A DNA stretch of 22,065 nucleotides, from positions 1 through 22,065 of the forward strand of contig JAKABE010000013.1 in the NCBI GenBank assembly GCA_021801945.1, in the 5' to 3' direction. A program made the position numbers and the translations under genes. Below the pieces are notes generated by a model. The model did no database searches. It was not told where the DNA came from and saw only the letters and a list, made by a program, of their open reading frames with translations. This document shows, piece by piece, positions 19,631-22,065 of the stretch; the stretch's first letter is position 1; each line of letters opens with the position of its first letter. The DNA comes from Acidobacteriota bacterium (GTDB lineage Bacteria > Acidobacteriota > Terriglobia > Terriglobales > Acidobacteriaceae).

Positions 19631-21841
19631 TCAGGCTACGACGGGACGCGCTGTTTCCCTGAGGCTGCTGAGCAGTCCCGAGTACCGCTTGCGCGACCGG
19701 TCGTTCCTGACGGCCACGCCGAGAGCCTTTCTCTGCCCGGCCACCACCAGAAACTTCCTGGCGCGCGTGATCCCGGTGTAGATCAGGTTTCGCTCCAGCA
19801 GCATGAAATGCTGCATGGCCACCGGGATCACCACCGCCGGAAACTCCGAACCCTGGGCCTTATGGATGGTGATCGCGTAGGCCGGCGAGACCTCATCGAG
19901 TTCCCCGTAGTCGTAGGTCACCATCCGGCCGTCGTAACGGACGGAAACCTCCTGCTCGACGGGATCGATCTTCTCGACGACGCCGATATCGCCGTTGAAG
20001 ACCTCCTTTTTGTAGTTGTTCTCGGTCTGGATCACCTTGTCGCGGATCTGGAACCTCCATCCGAACCGTTCGGCGGCCGGCTCTCCCTGCCGGGGCGGGT
20101 TCAGGGCCCGCTGGAGCGCGGTGTTGAGCTCGCGGACGCCGATCAATCCGCGGTTCATTGGACACAGAACCTGTATATCCTCGATCGGATCGAGACTCTG
20201 CCCTTTCGGGATCCGGTCCTGGACCAGCCGGACGAGGATGGCGGCGATCTCCTCCGGAGTCTCGCGCTCGATGAAGTGGAAGTCGGAACCGGGCCCGGCA
20301 GCGCCAAGATCCGGCATTTTCCCCTGGCGGATCAGGTGCGCGCCCGTGACGATCCTGCTCACCGCAGCCTGGCGAAAGATCTCTGTCAGGCGGACAACAG
20401 GCACCAGATCGCTCTCGATCAGGTCGCGCAGCGCGTTCCCCGGGCCCACCGAGGGGAGCTGATCGACATCGCCGACCAGAATCAGCGCCGAGTTTTTTGG
20501 CAACGCGCGCAGCAGTGCGTGCAGAAGCGGCACGTCCACCATCGAGGTCTCGTCGACGACCAAAAGATCGCATTCGAGCGGTTGATCCTCATTGCGCTTG
20601 AACTTCCCCGTGGCCGGATCGATCTCGAGAAGCCGGTGAATGGTCTTAGCCTCGATTCCGGTGGTCTCCGTCAGGCGTTTGGCCGCCCTGCCGGTGGGCG
20701 CGCACAGCAGGCATTTCACTTTTTTGGCCCGCAGGATCATCAGGATCGAATTGACCAGCGTGGTCTTGCCCACGCCAGGGCCGCCGGTGACGATGGCGGC
20801 GCGGCTGGCCAGGACCGTCTTCAGCGCCTCCCGCTGGCTCGGCGCCAGGGTTTTGCCGGTGCGCGTCTCGCACCACTGGACGGCCTTTTCGTAAATGATC
20901 GGCGGATAGGGGGGCGGCGAGGAGGCCAGCCGCCCGATTCTGGCCGCGATTCCCTGCTCGGCCCGCCTCAGATGGGGCAAAAAGACCAAAGGCTCTCCGT
21001 CGATTTCTTCGAGAATCAGCGAACCGCCGGTCAGCATCCCCGAGAGCGCCCGCTCGACGATCTCCGCCGGCACGTCCAGCAGCTTCACGGCCGCGGCCTT
21101 CAGTTTTTCCAGCGGCAGGGCGCAATGGCCCTCCGATGTAGCCTCCAGCAGAACGTGATCGATGCCTGCCCGGGCCCGGCTTCTGGAGTCTTTCGGGATG
21201 CCGACGCTTTGGGCGATCCGGTCCGCGGTGGCGAAGCCGATGCCGTGGATCTCTTTGGCCAGGGTGTACGGGTTCTCCCGCACGGTCTGGATGGCCAGGC
21301 TTCCGTACGCCTTGTAGATCCGGACCGCACGGCCGGTACTGACACCGTGGCTGTGCAGGAAGAGCATGATCTCGCGGATCCGGAGGCCATCCTCCCAGGC
21401 GGTGGCGATCCGCTCCCGGCGCTTGGGGCCGATGCCGTCAACCTGCTCGAGCCCGGCGGGATTCTCGCCGATCACCTTCAGCACATCGGCGCCGAAATGG
21501 CTGACCAGCTTTTTGGCCAGCACCGGCCCGACTCCCTTGACGAAGCCGCCTCCCAGGTACCGCTCGACGCCTTCGCTTGTGGTCGGCGGGGTCGTCTTCA
21601 GTATCTGGGCTTTGAACTGCAGGCCGTGTTCTTTGTCGCGGACCCACCAGCCTCTGCCCGTAAGCCACTCCCCGGCGCTTACCGAAGGCACGGAGCCGAG
21701 GACCGTCACCAGATCCCGCTGCCCGCGGACCTTCACCCTGAGCACGGCGAACCCGCTCTCCTCGTTGAAAAACGTCACCCGCTCGACAAGGCCCGCGATC
21801 TCTTCCGTCGGGGCGCCGGGGCCTGAAGATGAAGCGCTCAT
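19631..21841 (-). CDS. recD2: RecD2-type 5'-3' DNA helicase
   Basis: This encodes 736 aa, normal for RecD2 (YrrC-like) helicases, which act without RecBC. The N-terminal OB-like part (about 15-85, GLVERVTFFNEESGFAVLRV) leads into helix-hairpin-helix repeats (about 90-200). The helicase core follows: Walker A GGPGVGKT, motif Ia LCAPTGRAAKRL, motif II LLVVDETSMVD, motif III LILVGDVDQLPSVGPG, motif IV LTEIFRQ, and motifs V-VI YAITIHKAQGSEFPAVV and LIYTGITRARK. It unwinds DNA in the 5'-3' direction using ATP. Plasmid-borne copies are not routine. It heads a leftward operon with a coiled-coil protein and a DUF3883 nuclease-like protein, suggesting joint DNA processing or defence. The GTG/ATG choices upstream are limited; ATG 21841 is used. 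Confidence 0.95.
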   Translation of the reverse strand: MSASSSGPGAPTEEIAGLVERVTFFNEESGFAVLRVKVRGQRDLVTVLGSVPSVSAGEWLTGRGWWVRDKEHGLQFKAQILKTTPPTTSEGVERYLGGGFVKGVGPVLAKKLVSHFGADVLKVIGENPAGLEQVDGIGPKRRERIATAWEDGLRIREIMLFLHSHGVSTGRAVRIYKAYGSLAIQTVRENPYTLAKEIHGIGFATADRIAQSVGIPKDSRSRARAGIDHVLLEATSEGHCALPLEKLKAAAVKLLDVPAEIVERALSGMLTGGSLILEEIDGEPLVFLPHLRRAEQGIAARIGRLASSPPPYPPIIYEKAVQWCETRTGKTLAPSQREALKTVLASRAAIVTGGPGVGKTTLVNSILMILRAKKVKCLLCAPTGRAAKRLTETTGIEAKTIHRLLEIDPATGKFKRNEDQPLECDLLVVDETSMVDVPLLHALLRALPKNSALILVGDVDQLPSVGPGNALRDLIESDLVPVVRLTEIFRQAAVSRIVTGAHLIRQGKMPDLGAAGPGSDFHFIERETPEEIAAILVRLVQDRIPKGQSLDPIEDIQVLCPMNRGLIGVRELNTALQRALNPPRQGEPAAERFGWRFQIRDKVIQTENNYKKEVFNGDIGVVEKIDPVEQEVSVRYDGRMVTYDYGELDEVSPAYAITIHKAQGSEFPAVVIPVAMQHFMLLERNLIYTGITRARKFLVVAGQRKALGVAVRNDRSRKRYSGLLSSLRETARPVVA

Positions 21842-22048
21842 TCTGACTGGAGTCTATCGCCCGGGTTTGCACAGGCTATACCGACTGTCAGCCCGGCAGG
21901 CGCGGCGGCCTCCTTCTCGACCTCGTCTCGAACAGTGCGCGCCCCTCCAGTGAAGAGGAAAGAACCGCAGATTCGTAATCAGCGGTTCCACGCGCATTGA
22001 CATGCCGCCGCGTGCGTCAGATTTGCGCGGTTTTCTGAATTCGATGTA
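21842..22048. other. Divergent promoter region across the circle junction
   Basis: If the molecule is circular, this stretch and bases 1-44 form one intergenic region of about 250 bases between leftward recD2 and the rightward nuclease-like gene. TTGACA near 21996 is a good -35 hexamer for the rightward gene, but the -10 at the right distance (GATTTG) is poor. No repeats or small genes are evident. Confidence 0.4.
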
Positions 22049-22065
22049 TCCAGTGATTAGGGAGA
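22049..22065. repeat. Terminal direct repeat, right copy (circular overlap)
   Basis: Exact copy of bases 1-17. When the ends are joined, one copy should be dropped, giving a circle of 22,048 bases. Confidence 0.8.

Noticed and set aside
19445..21826. A 793-codon rightward open frame over recD2
   Set aside because: It is the antisense shadow of recD2, rich in Asp, Gly, Arg and His with no family resemblance. All helicase motifs lie on the other strand.
1..22065. CRISPR arrays, tRNA or rRNA genes
   Set aside because: No regularly spaced repeat array, no cloverleaf-like segment and no rRNA-like sequence was noticed. The only multi-copy repeats are the iterons, the par palindromes and a few two-copy repeats.

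Overview
The 22,065-base window looks like a complete circular plasmid rather than a chromosome fragment. The first 17 bases recur as the last 17 bases, as expected when a circle is cut with a short assembly overlap. The window carries a replication initiator (repA), an iteron origin and a parA partition operon, and it has no rRNA, tRNA or ribosomal protein genes. GC is high and most genes have ordinary Shine-Dalgarno signals. The replicon, the Tn3-type resolvase and the partition genes suggest an environmental Gram-negative host, perhaps Pseudomonadota; the host cannot be fixed from the sequence alone. I see no type IV secretion or classical relaxase genes.

Layout. Positions 45-905 encode a PD-(D/E)XK nuclease-like protein. 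Positions 906-1459 hold no confident gene but contain three neat hairpins. A leftward operon of three small unknown proteins (1460-2419) lies next to the origin (about 2680-2863, four 18-bp iterons plus DnaA-like boxes) and the leftward parA - small partner - repA operon (2866-4821). This is followed by a small basic protein gene, a broken resolvase remnant and an HUH-endonuclease-like gene (5012-6071). From 6227 to 8856 a compact rightward operon encodes a ParC-like protein, a C5-cytosine methyltransferase, an NgoMIV-type restriction enzyme and a Vsr repair nuclease. A convergent HNH nuclease gene (8946-9995) has a domain layout that resembles modification-dependent restriction enzymes. A tiny DnaJ-type zinc protein gene (10193-10369) precedes a second defence segment: an AbiJ-type abortive infection protein translationally coupled to a tyrosine recombinase (10552-12332), then an AIPR abortive-infection protein (12585-13805). 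Related 28-bp palindromic sites bracket this segment (10532-10559 and 13940-13967).

The right third is leftward: a membrane protein, a zinc-motif protein and a degenerate prim-pol-like protein (14072-15750), a Tn21-type serine resolvase (16054-16638), an ISL3-family transposase with an HNH-like C-terminal tail (16793-18325), and an operon of RecD2 helicase, a coiled-coil mini-protein and a DUF3883 nuclease-like protein (18490-21841).

Taken together this is a compact plasmid dense in defence functions: a restriction-modification-repair set, a probable modification-dependent nuclease, AbiJ and AIPR abortive infection genes, and a possible helicase-nuclease module. The least described parts are the AbiJ-integrase-AIPR segment with its paired palindromes and the RecD2/DUF3883 operon.
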